A stretch of DNA of 64,000 nucleotides from UBA7803 sp034522075 (GTDB lineage Bacteria; Pseudomonadota; Gammaproteobacteria; Pseudomonadales; Azotimanducaceae): NCBI GenBank assembly GCA_034522075.1, contig JAXHLO010000014.1, forward strand, positions 56,900 through 120,899. The letters run 5' to 3'. A program made the position numbers and the translations under genes. Of this stretch, positions 34,653-43,340 are shown one piece after another. The first letter of the stretch is position 1; every line of letters starts with the position of its first letter. The notes beneath the pieces are model-generated. The model did not search any database and was not told the DNA's origin. It worked only from the letters and a program-made list of their open reading frames with translations.

Positions 34653-35788
34653 CCACACCGAGCAACGGCACCGACGAACCGCTGCTGCTGTTCGAGCATG
34701 CCGCCGCCTCCGGCCACGTGGTGGCCGAGGCGCGATTGAACTCGCCGGCCACGCTCAATGCCCTGAGTCTGCCCATGATCGACATTCTGCGCCCGGCCCT
34801 CGCGCGCTGGGCTGCCGATCCGGCGGTGGCGGCCGTGCTGCTCACCGGCAGCGGCGACCGCGCGTTCAGCGCCGGCGGGGACATTCAGGAGCTGTATCGG
34901 GCCATGGTCAGAAACCATGAGGCCGACAGCCGGGTAGACGAGTATCCGTATCGCTTCTTCGAACAGGAATATCGTCTGGATTACCAGATCCACCGCTTCA
35001 GCAAACCGCTGGTGAGCGTGGGTCATGGCGTGGTCATGGGCGGCGGCCTGGGCGTGTTTTCCGGGGCCCGCTACCGGGTCGTGACGGAAACCCTGCGCCT
35101 GGCCATGCCGGAGATCACCATCGGGCTGTTTCCGGATGCCGGCGCCACCTGGCTGCTGCGCAACATGCCGCGCCACATGGCGACTTTTCTGGGGCTCACT
35201 GGCGCCCATGTCAATGCCGCGGACGCTCTGCGCATGGGCGTGGCCACGCACAGTGTGGCCCAGAGCGAGCGGGACAGTGTGCCCGCTGCACTGCTGGAAT
35301 TGCCCTGGCAGGGTGACCTGCAGGCCGATGGCGCTGCCGTGGCAGCCTGTCTCGACGGGCTCACCAGGCCGGCCCTGCCGGCGCTGCAGGTCGACGACGT
35401 GCCGGACAGTCTGCACCCGGAGGGTACCCTGCTCGACGTGGTGGAACGCGTGCGCGCCCTCCACGGGCGCAGCGACTGGATCGACCGCGGCATTGCCGCC
35501 ATGAACCGGGGCTGTCCCACCTCGGTAGGCATCGTCGCCGAACAACTCGTCAGGGCCGGCCAGCTGGAACTGGCGGATGCGTTCCGCCTGGAGATGATCG
35601 TCGCCACACAGTGCGCCGATCATCCGGACTTCGCCGAGGGCGTGCGGGCGCTGATCATCGACAAGGACAATCGGCCCAACTGGCAATTCGACAGCCTCGA
35701 GGCACTGCCCGAGACCTATGTCCGCGCCCACTTCAAAGCGCCGTGGCCGGAAAATCCGCTGGACGATCTGGAGGAGGAAGCAGCATGA
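34649..35788 (+). CDS. 3-hydroxyisobutyryl-CoA hydrolase
   Basis: Crotonase-fold hydrolase that releases 3-hydroxyisobutyrate in valine catabolism and spares the cell toxic methacrylyl-CoA. It contains FSAGGDIQELYRAM, GHGVVMGGGLGVFSGARYRV and MPEITIGLFPDAGATWLL, a pattern specific to HIBCH. The ATG at 34649 overlaps the preceding stop (ATGA) and the stop overlaps mmsB in another ATGA. An in-frame ATG four codons earlier is less economical. It has 379 residues. Confidence 0.9.
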   Translation: MTTPSNGTDEPLLLFEHAAASGHVVAEARLNSPATLNALSLPMIDILRPALARWAADPAVAAVLLTGSGDRAFSAGGDIQELYRAMVRNHEADSRVDEYPYRFFEQEYRLDYQIHRFSKPLVSVGHGVVMGGGLGVFSGARYRVVTETLRLAMPEITIGLFPDAGATWLLRNMPRHMATFLGLTGAHVNAADALRMGVATHSVAQSERDSVPAALLELPWQGDLQADGAAVAACLDGLTRPALPALQVDDVPDSLHPEGTLLDVVERVRALHGRSDWIDRGIAAMNRGCPTSVGIVAEQLVRAGQLELADAFRLEMIVATQCADHPDFAEGVRALIIDKDNRPNWQFDSLEALPETYVRAHFKAPWPENPLDDLEEEAA

Positions 35789-36678
35789 CGCGTATCGGTT
35801 TTGTAGGGCTCGGCAACATGGGCGGTCCCATGGCGCGCAACCTGGTGGCCGCCGGCCACGAGGTGAAAGTCTTCGACCTGGTGGCGGATCTGATCGCCGC
35901 GGTGGAAGGTGGCGTGCCGCAGGACAGCGCCGCCGCGTGTGTCGACGACGTGGACATTTTTATCAGTATGCTGCCCGCCGGGCGCCATGTGGAGTCGCTG
36001 TATCTGGGCGACGACGGCATCATCGCCCGGGCCGGCAGCGGCACCGTGCTGGTGGACAGCAGCACCATCGACGCGCAGACCGCGCGCAAAGTGGCAGCGG
36101 CGGCCGCCGAACGCGGCATTGCCATGCTCGATGCGCCGGTGTCCGGCGGCACGGCCGGGGCAGAGGCGGGTACCCTGACGTTCATGGTGGGCGGCCCGGC
36201 TGATGCCATGGAGCGGGCCCGGCCGGTGCTCGACGCCATGGCCAAGAACGTCTTCCACGCCGGTGACAGCGGTGCCGGACAACTGGCTAAAGTCTGCAAC
36301 AACATGCTGCTGGCGGTGCACATGGCAGGCACGGCCGAAGCACTGGCGCTGGGGGTGAACAATGGCCTCGATCCCGCCGTGCTGTCGGAAATCATGAAGC
36401 AGTCGTCGGGGGGCAACTGGTCGCTTAACGTCTACAACCCCTATCCCGGGGTCATGGACGGTGTGCCGGCATCACGCGGTTATCAGGGCGGTTTTCTGGT
36501 GGATCTGATGAGTAAGGATCTGGGGCTCGCCATGGATACGGCCAGTGCCTCGGACAGTACCGTGCCCCTGGGGGCGCTGGCGCAGAACCTCTACCGCCTG
36601 CACCGCGAGCACAACGACGCCGGCCGGCTGGACTTCTCCAGCATCCAGTGGCTCTACGCGCCGGATCTCAAAGACTGA
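35785..36678 (+). CDS. mmsB: 3-hydroxyisobutyrate dehydrogenase
   Basis: NAD-dependent beta-hydroxyacid dehydrogenase that makes methylmalonate semialdehyde. The Rossmann motif is GFVGLGNMGGPMARNL, the substrate motif DAPVSGGTAGAEAGTLTFMV, and the catalytic Lys is in GAGQLAKVCNNMLL. It has 297 residues. Third gene of the coupled valine unit; the acyl-CoA dehydrogenase and mmsA that complete the pathway are not here. It is convergent with the HDOD gene, with only 3 nt between stops. Confidence 0.93.
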   Translation: MTRIGFVGLGNMGGPMARNLVAAGHEVKVFDLVADLIAAVEGGVPQDSAAACVDDVDIFISMLPAGRHVESLYLGDDGIIARAGSGTVLVDSSTIDAQTARKVAAAAAERGIAMLDAPVSGGTAGAEAGTLTFMVGGPADAMERARPVLDAMAKNVFHAGDSGAGQLAKVCNNMLLAVHMAGTAEALALGVNNGLDPAVLSEIMKQSSGGNWSLNVYNPYPGVMDGVPASRGYQGGFLVDLMSKDLGLAMDTASASDSTVPLGALAQNLYRLHREHNDAGRLDFSSIQWLYAPDLKD

Positions 36679-36681
36679 CCC

Positions 36682-37521
36682 TCAGGTTCCGAACGCATCC
36701 CGGGCGGCGGCGATGTCCTCTTCGAGCTCCGCCACTTCGCCAGAGTCGGCGCTGGGGTCCAGACCCAGGTTGTGGAATGCCTGAATCCGGCTCCAGTCGA
36801 GTTGGGTGTAGGGGTGCTCGCTGCCGACCAGGGTCTGCAGATTGGCCACCATGACCACGTCGATGTAGTCCGCGGCGGGGGCCGTGCGATCGAAGTTGGT
36901 GTACTGAGCCGGAACCTGCGCGACCTCGTCGGGAAACCCCCAGTTCTGCAGGATCATGGTGCCCAGAGTGGGGTGAATACTGTCGATGACCCGGTCCAGG
37001 GTCATGCTGTCGGAAAGCAGGTTGGGGTGGTCTTCGGCCCAGGAGAGGATGGGCAGCACGCCGATGATGTGGGTGAGGCCGGCCAGGGAGGCCTGATCGG
37101 GCCGCAGGCGGGTGAAATTCCGTGCCAGCACGGCGCTGATGCCCGCCACGGCGCTGGCATGGTTCCACACGTGGCGCAGCTTGCGGTCCACCACGTCGGA
37201 CGTGGCCTGAAACATCTGCTGCATGGCAATGCCGGTGGCCAGATTGGCGGCAAACTCCACGCCCATGCGGCTCACCGCCATGTTCAGATCTTCAATGCTC
37301 TGCGCTGCCCGGTACATGGGCGAATTGGCCACCTTGATCATGCGCCCGGACAGGCCCGGGTCTTCGGCAATGACCCGGGCCAGCGCCTGGGCCGACACAT
37401 TGGGGTCTTCCGCGGCATCGCGGATGCGCAGGGCGACCTCCGGCAGGGTGGGTAATTCGAGTTCGTCGTTGCTGACGGCAGAATTGAGCTCGTCGCGAAT
37501 TTTCTCGGCGAGATTGGACAT
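36682..37521 (-). CDS. HDOD domain protein
   Basis: A 279-residue cytoplasmic protein consisting mostly of an HDOD domain (LPTLPEVALRIRDAAEDPNV, VIAEDPGLSGRMIKVANSPM, SRMGVEFAANLATG), with a C-terminal acidic tail. HDOD proteins act in signalling or stress control, usually without proven enzyme activity. The ATG at 37521 is preferred over a GTG at 37581, because a minus-strand TATACT lies between the two and would serve as its own -10 box. Located 63 nt downstream of ygfZ. Confidence 0.8.
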   Translation of the reverse strand: MSNLAEKIRDELNSAVSNDELELPTLPEVALRIRDAAEDPNVSAQALARVIAEDPGLSGRMIKVANSPMYRAAQSIEDLNMAVSRMGVEFAANLATGIAMQQMFQATSDVVDRKLRHVWNHASAVAGISAVLARNFTRLRPDQASLAGLTHIIGVLPILSWAEDHPNLLSDSMTLDRVIDSIHPTLGTMILQNWGFPDEVAQVPAQYTNFDRTAPAADYIDVVMVANLQTLVGSEHPYTQLDWSRIQAFHNLGLDPSADSGEVAELEEDIAAARDAFGT

Positions 37522-37584
37522 GGGCGGCGCGGAATCCTGTCTGTTGGTGAACCGGGTTGCGTACCAACCCAGTATAGTCACCGA

Positions 37585-38463
37585 TCAGGCCACCCTGCTG
37601 AGATGCGCATCTCCCTGGCGCAAGTTGTCCGCTGCCTGCTCCGAGAGCACGGCGAGCAGCGGCCCGCCGTCGGCGGTGCTGTGCGCGCTCTGCAGGACGA
37701 TACCCCGGGCCTTGCCGGCATCGTCCGTGATCTCGGCGCCGGGGCCGGGGGCGGCCGGCCCCAGCCAGGTGAGCCGCGCCAGGCGCCGCTTCACGCGGCC
37801 GCGGTGCTGGGCGCGGGCCACCACTTCCTGGCCGAGATAGCAGCCTTTCTCGAAGTTGATGGCCCCCAGGCGTTGCAGATCGAGCATCTGCGGCAGAAAG
37901 GACTCGCTCACCGGGGCAGACACCAGGGGGTAGCCGTCGGCTGTGAGCGCCGCCAGCCAGCGCTCCTGAGTGATATGGGGATGGGCGTCCCAGAGTTTGC
38001 GGGCGCCTTCCACGGAGGTCTGGGGAAACAACCGGCGGCGCTCGTCGAGTATCAGCCCGCCGGGTTCGTCGGCGTCGAGGCTGGCCAGCACGATGGCCTC
38101 TTCCCGCAGGTCAGTGGCTGTGGTTTTCGAAAACATGAGGTAGGGGCGCAGGAATGCGGTGAGGCGTTCCACCAGGCTGGCATGCAGCACCAGGCAGATG
38201 GTCTGGCCGCCGTCGGGCTGGTCTTCCATGGGCGCACACCAGCCGTTCATCACCACGCGTCCCTGCAGGTTGCACAGGGCCGTGGGTGTGAGCCGGCCCG
38301 CGCTGAGGTGGTCGGTGTCACAGGTGAGGTAGCCCTGCAGAAATGCCCGGGCATCGCGGCCGGTAAAGCTGACCACGGCAAGGTCCGCCAGCCAGGCGAT
38401 GCCGCAATCGCTGTGCGTCGGTTCGGCGTCCTGCAGATATTGCTGCCACCGTTCGAGGATCAT
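37585..38463 (-). CDS. ygfZ: tRNA-modifying/Fe-S repair protein YgfZ
   Basis: Folate-binding protein related to the glycine-cleavage T protein, needed for some Fe-S enzymes and MiaB. The hallmark KGCYLGQEVVARAQHRG with its conserved Cys is present, preceded by AINFE. The N-terminal FTGRDARAFLQGYLTCD matches the family. It has 292 residues. It is divergent from sdhE, a conserved pairing. Confidence 0.92.
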   Translation of the reverse strand: MILERWQQYLQDAEPTHSDCGIAWLADLAVVSFTGRDARAFLQGYLTCDTDHLSAGRLTPTALCNLQGRVVMNGWCAPMEDQPDGGQTICLVLHASLVERLTAFLRPYLMFSKTTATDLREEAIVLASLDADEPGGLILDERRRLFPQTSVEGARKLWDAHPHITQERWLAALTADGYPLVSAPVSESFLPQMLDLQRLGAINFEKGCYLGQEVVARAQHRGRVKRRLARLTWLGPAAPGPGAEITDDAGKARGIVLQSAHSTADGGPLLAVLSEQAADNLRQGDAHLSRVA

Positions 38464-38563
38464 GACTGTACAATGTGCCGGTAAATTCGCTGCACAATTG
38501 TCACGCTCGGCCGGGTGAGTGTCGAGTGGGGCCGGGAACCGAGGTTCCGGGAAAAGAGGTTCA

Positions 38564-38833
38564 ATGGCTACCGATCGCGCCGAGGCGCAGGACCTTCATT
38601 GCCGCCGGCTGCGCTGGCGCAGCCGGCGCGGCATGCTCGAGCTCGAACTGGTGCTGGCGCCGTTCGTCACCGAACGGCTCGACCGGCTGTCTGCCGCTGA
38701 TCAGGCCCTTTACGAAAAGCTGCTGGACCATGACGACTGGGACATTTTCGAGTGGATACAGGGCCGCCGGGACATTCCGGACCCTGACCTCGTCCGCATC
38801 GTCGAGGCCATCCGCGCAGCCGCCGCCCTCTGA
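38564..38833 (+). CDS. sdhE: FAD assembly factor SdhE
   Basis: Small helical protein that assists covalent flavinylation of SdhA. The signature RGM-LE occurs in RSRRGMLELELVLAPF, and DDWDIFEWIQGRRDIPDPD matches the C-terminal helix. Starting at ATG 38564 (AAAAGAGG upstream) it has 89 residues, the family size. It is divergent from ygfZ and upstream of a YgfX-like gene. Confidence 0.92.
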   Translation: MATDRAEAQDLHCRRLRWRSRRGMLELELVLAPFVTERLDRLSAADQALYEKLLDHDDWDIFEWIQGRRDIPDPDLVRIVEAIRAAAAL

Positions 38834-38840
38834 CGCTTGC

Positions 38841-39167
38841 CTGTACCTGACGTGTCTGCCGGGCCGGCTGCGCCGGCGGCGGCACCTGTTGATGTTCGCC
38901 CCGGTGGCGGCGGTCGGCTGGGCATGGTTCGGCTTCACCGGCAGCGTTCCGCTGCTGCTGTGGTGGTGGCAGCAACGGCCGCCGCCGCGGCAGGCGGCGC
39001 TCTGGCAGATCGATCTCAGCGAAGTGCGCGGCGCGCGCCTGGGTCCGTGGCGGGCGCGGATCTCGCGGCACCGGCGCCGGCCCCTGGAAATATACTCTGA
39101 CGAGCTCAGCCCCGCCGACCTGGCGCGGCTGCGCCGAAGTCTGAAATTTCAGCTCGCCGCGGGTTGA
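38841..39167 (+). CDS. YgfX-like membrane protein (start uncertain)
   Basis: Two hydrophobic segments (LLMFAPVAAVGWAWFGFTG, SVPLLLWWWQQ) and a basic C-terminal domain ending DLARLRRSLKFQL follow sdhE, the usual place of ygfX. No ATG or GTG lies at the expected start. CTG 38841 would include the arginine-rich YLTCLPGRLRRRRH, whereas ATG 38892 omits it. The last 19 nt overlap the convergent nadB. The family call rests mainly on position and topology. Confidence 0.5.
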   Translation: MYLTCLPGRLRRRRHLLMFAPVAAVGWAWFGFTGSVPLLLWWWQQRPPPRQAALWQIDLSEVRGARLGPWRARISRHRRRPLEIYSDELSPADLARLRRSLKFQLAAG

Positions 39168-40768
39168 AGCACGTCGAAGCGATCCATGGAGCCGGGAAAC
39201 AGGATGGTGTCTTCGCCGTGGGCCAGAGCCTCGGGATAATCCAGATTGTAGTGGAGCCCGCGGCTCTCGTGGCGTGCCAGAGCCGAGCGCACGATCAACT
39301 CTGCCACGTGAATCAGATTGCGCAGTTCGATGAGGTCGTTGTTGACCCGGTAGTGGCTGTAGTACTCGTGAATTTCCTGGCGCAGCAGATCCAGCCGGCG
39401 CTGGGCCCGCTGCAGCCGCTTGTCGGTGCGCACGATGCCCACATAGTCCCACATGAAGCGGCGCAGTTCGTCCCAGTTGTGGGCGATCACGACGTCCTCG
39501 TCGGAATCGGTGACCTGGCTTTCATCCCAGTGCGGCACGGTCACCTGGGTAAACGGTTCGCCGAGACGCTGGCGAATGTGGGTGCTGGCGGCCTGGGCGA
39601 AGACCAGGCATTCCAGCAACGAGTTGCTGGCCAGGCGGTTGGCGCCATGCAGACCGGTACAGCTCACTTCGCCGATGGCGTACAGCCCGGCTACGTCGGT
39701 AAGACCGTCATGGTCCACCAGGACTCCGCCGCAGGTGTAGTGGGCGGCGGGTACCACCGGTATGGGCTCGCGGCTGATGTCGATGCCGTAGTCCAGGCAG
39801 CGCTTCAGGATGGTGGGGAAGTGGGTCTCGAGAAAGCGCCGCGGCCGGTGGCTGATATCCAGGTGCACACAATCGGCGCCGGTGCGTTTCATTTCGTGGT
39901 CGATGGCCCGGGCCACGATGTCGCGGGGTGCCAGTTCCAGGCGCGAATCGAATCGCTGCATGAAGCGGTCGCCGTCGGGCAGCTTGAGTATGCCGCCCTC
40001 GCCGCGAACCGCCTCGGAAATGAGAAACGATTTCGCGTGGGGATGATACAGGCAGGTGGGGTGGAACTGGTTGAACTCCATGTTGGCCACCCGGCAGCCG
40101 GCCCGCCAGGCCATGGCGATACCGTCGCCGGTGGAGCTGTCCGGGTTGCTGGTATACAGATAGACCTTGCTGGCGCCGCCGGTGGCGAGGACCACGAAGC
40201 GCGCCTGAAAGACCTCTACATGGCCGGTGCCGCGGTTCAGCACATAGGCCCCGGCGCAGCGGTTGGGGTGGCGGCCGAATTTGCTCAGGTTGATCAGGTC
40301 GATGGCGACCCGGTCGCGAATCAGGTCGATGCGTGGGTGGTCGAGCACCTGCCGGGTCAGATTCTCGATGATGGCCCGCCCGGTGGCGTCCGCCACATGC
40401 AGAATGCGACGGAACGAGTGGCCGCCTTCGCGGGTCAAATGAAAATGGTTGTCCTGTGTATCGAACTGCACCCCCCAGCGCACCAGGTCGTCGATGACCT
40501 CAGCGGCGTGTTCGACGGTGTAGCGGACCACCTCGGGGTCGCACAACCCGGCACCGGCGTTCAAGGTATCGTCGATGTGCGACTCCACGCTGTCCTCCGG
40601 GGCGCTCACGGCGGCCACGCCGCCCTGGGCCCAGGTGGACGAGGCCGTGTCCAGATCGCCTTTGCACAGTACGGTGACCCGGGCGTGCGGGGCCAGGCGC
40701 AGGGCGGCGGACAATCCGGCGGCACCGCCGCCGATGATGAGGATGTCGGTCGAGAATCGCTGGGTCAT
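39149..40768 (-). CDS. nadB: L-aspartate oxidase NadB
   Basis: FAD enzyme that oxidises aspartate to iminoaspartate, the first step of NAD synthesis. The FAD motif is ILIIGGGAAGLSAALRLAPH, followed by STWAQGGVAAV, the family signature HPTCLYHP and the catalytic-domain HYTCGGVLVDHDG. A helical C-terminal domain ends ...DRFDVLQPAAS. The 539-residue length is normal. It is divergent from rpoE, as in E. coli. Its start lies 50 nt from the rpoE start, and a minus-strand TATACT (40810-40815) may be its -10 box. Confidence 0.95.
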   Translation of the reverse strand: MTQRFSTDILIIGGGAAGLSAALRLAPHARVTVLCKGDLDTASSTWAQGGVAAVSAPEDSVESHIDDTLNAGAGLCDPEVVRYTVEHAAEVIDDLVRWGVQFDTQDNHFHLTREGGHSFRRILHVADATGRAIIENLTRQVLDHPRIDLIRDRVAIDLINLSKFGRHPNRCAGAYVLNRGTGHVEVFQARFVVLATGGASKVYLYTSNPDSSTGDGIAMAWRAGCRVANMEFNQFHPTCLYHPHAKSFLISEAVRGEGGILKLPDGDRFMQRFDSRLELAPRDIVARAIDHEMKRTGADCVHLDISHRPRRFLETHFPTILKRCLDYGIDISREPIPVVPAAHYTCGGVLVDHDGLTDVAGLYAIGEVSCTGLHGANRLASNSLLECLVFAQAASTHIRQRLGEPFTQVTVPHWDESQVTDSDEDVVIAHNWDELRRFMWDYVGIVRTDKRLQRAQRRLDLLRQEIHEYYSHYRVNNDLIELRNLIHVAELIVRSALARHESRGLHYNLDYPEALAHGEDTILFPGSMDRFDVLQPAAS

Positions 40769-40818
40769 GGGCTTCCTGGTGCCCCGATGGGGCCGGCCGA
40801 ACGGTTTCTAGTATAAAC

Positions 40819-41451
40819 ATGGAGTTGTCGGCAGAATATCAGGCTAACCCTCGGACAGCGACGGAGCGGGTGGCCAAGGAAACCGACAAAGAACTGGTAC
40901 GCAGAGTCCAGAGCGGCGACCGTGGCGCGTTTGACCTTCTATTCAGCCGCTATCAGCACAAGATCGTCAATCTGGTGAGCCGCTACCTGCGCGACTCCGA
41001 AGACGTGCAGGATGTGGTCCAGGAAGCCTTCATCAAGGCCTTTCGCGCCCTGCCGCGGTTTCGCGGCGACAGTGCCTTCTATACCTGGCTGTACCGCATT
41101 GCCATCAACACGGCCAAGAACCACATCGTTGCCCGCAGCCGCCGCCCGCCCGGCGTCGACGTGGAGGTCAGCGATGCCGAGCACTACGACGGTGCCGATG
41201 CGCTCCGCGATCTCGAGAACCCGGAAGCAGAGATGGCCAAGGAGCAGCTTTCCGCCGAGATCAATGCGGCCATTGCCGATCTGCCGGATGATTTGCGCAG
41301 CGCTGTAACTCTGCGAGAATTCGATGGTCTGACCTACGAGCAGATCGCGGAGATCATGGAGTGTCCGGTGGGGACCGTACGCTCGCGGATCTTTCGTGCG
41401 CGGGAAGCCATCGACAAGCGCATCTCGCCGCTGCTGGACCGGCAACGATGA
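40819..41451 (+). CDS. rpoE: RNA polymerase sigma-E factor (RpoE/AlgU)
   Basis: ECF sigma factor for envelope stress. Region 2 includes LLFSRYQHKIVNLVSRYLRD and FYTWLYRIAINTAKN; region 4 includes TLREFDGLTYEQIAEIM and PVGTVRSRIFRAREAID. It has 210 residues with about 15 more at the N-terminus than E. coli. First gene of rpoE-rseA-rseB-rseC-degP, with a 219-nt gap before rseA. Its activity should be held by RseA until DegS/RseP proteolysis, which is known for the family. Confidence 0.95.
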   Translation: MELSAEYQANPRTATERVAKETDKELVRRVQSGDRGAFDLLFSRYQHKIVNLVSRYLRDSEDVQDVVQEAFIKAFRALPRFRGDSAFYTWLYRIAINTAKNHIVARSRRPPGVDVEVSDAEHYDGADALRDLENPEAEMAKEQLSAEINAAIADLPDDLRSAVTLREFDGLTYEQIAEIMECPVGTVRSRIFRAREAIDKRISPLLDRQR

Positions 41452-41620
41452 GGGACGTTGCGCGGCCGCCGGACAGGGTCGGGGAGAAGTTGTCCGGCAC
41501 AAACGACCAGCACGCCCCTGAGCGGGAACTTCCGCGTGGATTTCTGGCCCTAGGTAGGAAACGGCCGCCAGGGCTGAATCAGACTGGATAAAGCCGGTGG
41601 CGATTACAGAGGTCCAGACA

Positions 41621-41658
41621 AGAGGTGGATAAAAGAGGTGGAGAAAAGAGGTGGAGAG
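41621..41658 (+). promoter_or_regulatory. Tandem Shine-Dalgarno-like repeats before rseA
   Basis: AGAGGTGGATAAA (41621-41633), AGAGGTGGAGAAA (41634-41646) and AGAGGTGGAGAGAGGT (from 41647) are three 13-nt tandem copies. They present four AGAGGT anti-16S-complementary motifs in the last 50 nt before the rseA ATG. Only the last is at a normal spacing (about 9 nt). The array may act as ribosome standby or buffering sites. Confidence 0.6.
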
Positions 41659-41670
41659 AGGTAACGAGCG

Positions 41671-42315
41671 ATGACTGAGAAGTTGAGGCAGTCGCTGTCA
41701 GCCGTGATCGATGATGAAGCCGACGCGTTCGAGTTGCGTCGGGTTCTCGACGAACTCGGCCGCGATGACGAATTGCGGGCGCTGTGGGAGCGCTACCACC
41801 TGATCGGCAACGCCCTGCGTGGCGAATGCAGCGCACTGCCGGCAGCTCTGCCGGATCGCGTCTGGGATGCGCTGGCGTCCGACGACGAAGGGCCGCTGGC
41901 GGCTGACGCCGCGGCGGGCGATGATCCGGCGGCGGATCTGCCAGCCTCGCTGGCGGCAGGGCCCTGGCGCGCCCGCGCGGGGCGCCTGACCGGCCTGGCG
42001 GTGGCGGCATCGGTGGCATTCGCCGTGGTCATCGGCTTCAACGGGTTGGGGCCGGGTGAAGGGCCGCCAAGCGTGCAGGTTGCCGGCGTTGCGGACGCCC
42101 CGCCGGCCATGTCGGTGGCGCAAACGGGTGAGTCGTCCGCTCAGCCCGGGGCTTCCGGCCAGCGGCCCGAGGCGCGGCTCAACCTGGCGGCCGACGCGTC
42201 GCCTTCGGATGTGAAGCGCGCGCAAGCCTACATACTGCACCACACTCAGCAGCAGGCTCTCAATCAGGCCGGCGTCATGTCGTTCGTGAAGATGGCGACC
42301 TACGAGGCGCCATGA
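41671..42315 (+). CDS. rseA: Anti-sigma-E factor RseA (MucA)
   Basis: Single-pass inner-membrane protein. The N-terminal sigma-binding domain reads LRQSLSAVIDDEADAFELRR and DDELRALWERYHLIGNALRG, one membrane segment lies at about residues 101-123 (GLAVAASVAFAVVIGF), and the periplasmic Pro/Ala-rich part ends VKMATYEAP. The 214-residue length is normal. Its stop overlaps the rseB start in an ATGA. Proteolysis would release RpoE. Confidence 0.9.
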   Translation: MTEKLRQSLSAVIDDEADAFELRRVLDELGRDDELRALWERYHLIGNALRGECSALPAALPDRVWDALASDDEGPLAADAAAGDDPAADLPASLAAGPWRARAGRLTGLAVAASVAFAVVIGFNGLGPGEGPPSVQVAGVADAPPAMSVAQTGESSAQPGASGQRPEARLNLAADASPSDVKRAQAYILHHTQQQALNQAGVMSFVKMATYEAP

Positions 42316-43340
42316 GGCGTTCTGTCAGCGGTCCGTTGTTCGCAGCCTGGGCTGCCGTGCTGTTCTCGTCGGCTCTGCAGGCCGAGGAGACGCCGCGGCA
42401 GTGGCTCGACGACATGAATGAGGCCTTCGGCACGCTGTCGTATGACGGCGTGTTCAGCTACTTCGGCGGCGAGGACCTGGCGAGCCTGCGGGTCGTCCAC
42501 ATGGTGGTGGACGGTGAACGGCGGGAGCGGCTGGTCCACTTGAACGGTGCCCCCCGGGAGATCGTGCGCCGCGGCGACGAAGTGGTCTGTATCGTGCAGC
42601 CGGGTGATGCCTTGCTCGAGCTCGAAGAGAGCATCCCCTCCGGGCCGTTTGCGCGTGCTTTCGTGCGCCGCTATGACCGAATCTCCGAGAATTACGGCTT
42701 GTCTTTCGTCGGTGAAGATCGCGTTGCCGACCGGGCTGCCGTGCGGGTGGCCGTCAATCCCCGGGACGACGACCGCTATGGCTACCGTCTGTGGCTCGAT
42801 CAGGAGACCCGCCTGCTGCTGCGCTCCGAGCTTATCGATAGCGACGGCCGGCCGCTGGAGATTTTTCAGTTCAATCAGATTCGTTTCGGCGACGCCGTCG
42901 ATCCGGCCATGCTCGAGCCGGACGGCCGGGACGGTTCCCTGGTCACTCACCTGACGCTGGCCAGCAAGCAGCCGCAGACCATATCCCGGGAAGAAGTCTC
43001 CTGGCGTGTCGGCTGGCTGCCCAGCGGCTTCAGTATGGCGGCGGCGGACATCCGCCGTGCCCCCAGTTCCCTGAAATCCATCGATACGCTGATGTACTCC
43101 GACGGACTGGCGGCGTTCTCGGTGTTCGTCGAGGATATGCCGGAGCGTGGTGCGGCCTCCATGGTGTCGCGCAACGGCGCCACGGTAGCCGTCACCCATA
43201 GAGTCAGCGGTACCGGCGACCATCCCTATCTGGTTACCCTGGTGGGCGAGATTCCCACGCCCACGGCTAAGCGTATCGCTCGATCCGTGGTACCGCGCGG
43301 CGGTGACGCGGCGAGCAGTGATGCGTCCTCCAGACGCTAG
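42312..43340 (+). CDS. rseB: Periplasmic sigma-E regulator RseB (MucB)
   Basis: A signal peptide (VSGPLFAAWAAVLFSSALQA) is followed by the lipid-sensing LolA-like domain (LSYDGVFSYFGGEDLASLRV) and a C-terminal domain with VSWRVGWLPSGFSM. It protects RseA from DegS and responds to mislocalised lipopolysaccharide in the family model. It has 342 residues. The 3' end overlaps rseC. Confidence 0.92.
   Translation: MRRSVSGPLFAAWAAVLFSSALQAEETPRQWLDDMNEAFGTLSYDGVFSYFGGEDLASLRVVHMVVDGERRERLVHLNGAPREIVRRGDEVVCIVQPGDALLELEESIPSGPFARAFVRRYDRISENYGLSFVGEDRVADRAAVRVAVNPRDDDRYGYRLWLDQETRLLLRSELIDSDGRPLEIFQFNQIRFGDAVDPAMLEPDGRDGSLVTHLTLASKQPQTISREEVSWRVGWLPSGFSMAAADIRRAPSSLKSIDTLMYSDGLAAFSVFVEDMPERGAASMVSRNGATVAVTHRVSGTGDHPYLVTLVGEIPTPTAKRIARSVVPRGGDAASSDASSRR

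Noticed and set aside
39164..40816. 550-codon plus-strand frame opposite nadB
   Set aside because: Antisense shadow of a complete nadB; the product is Gly/Val/Gln-rich without motifs.
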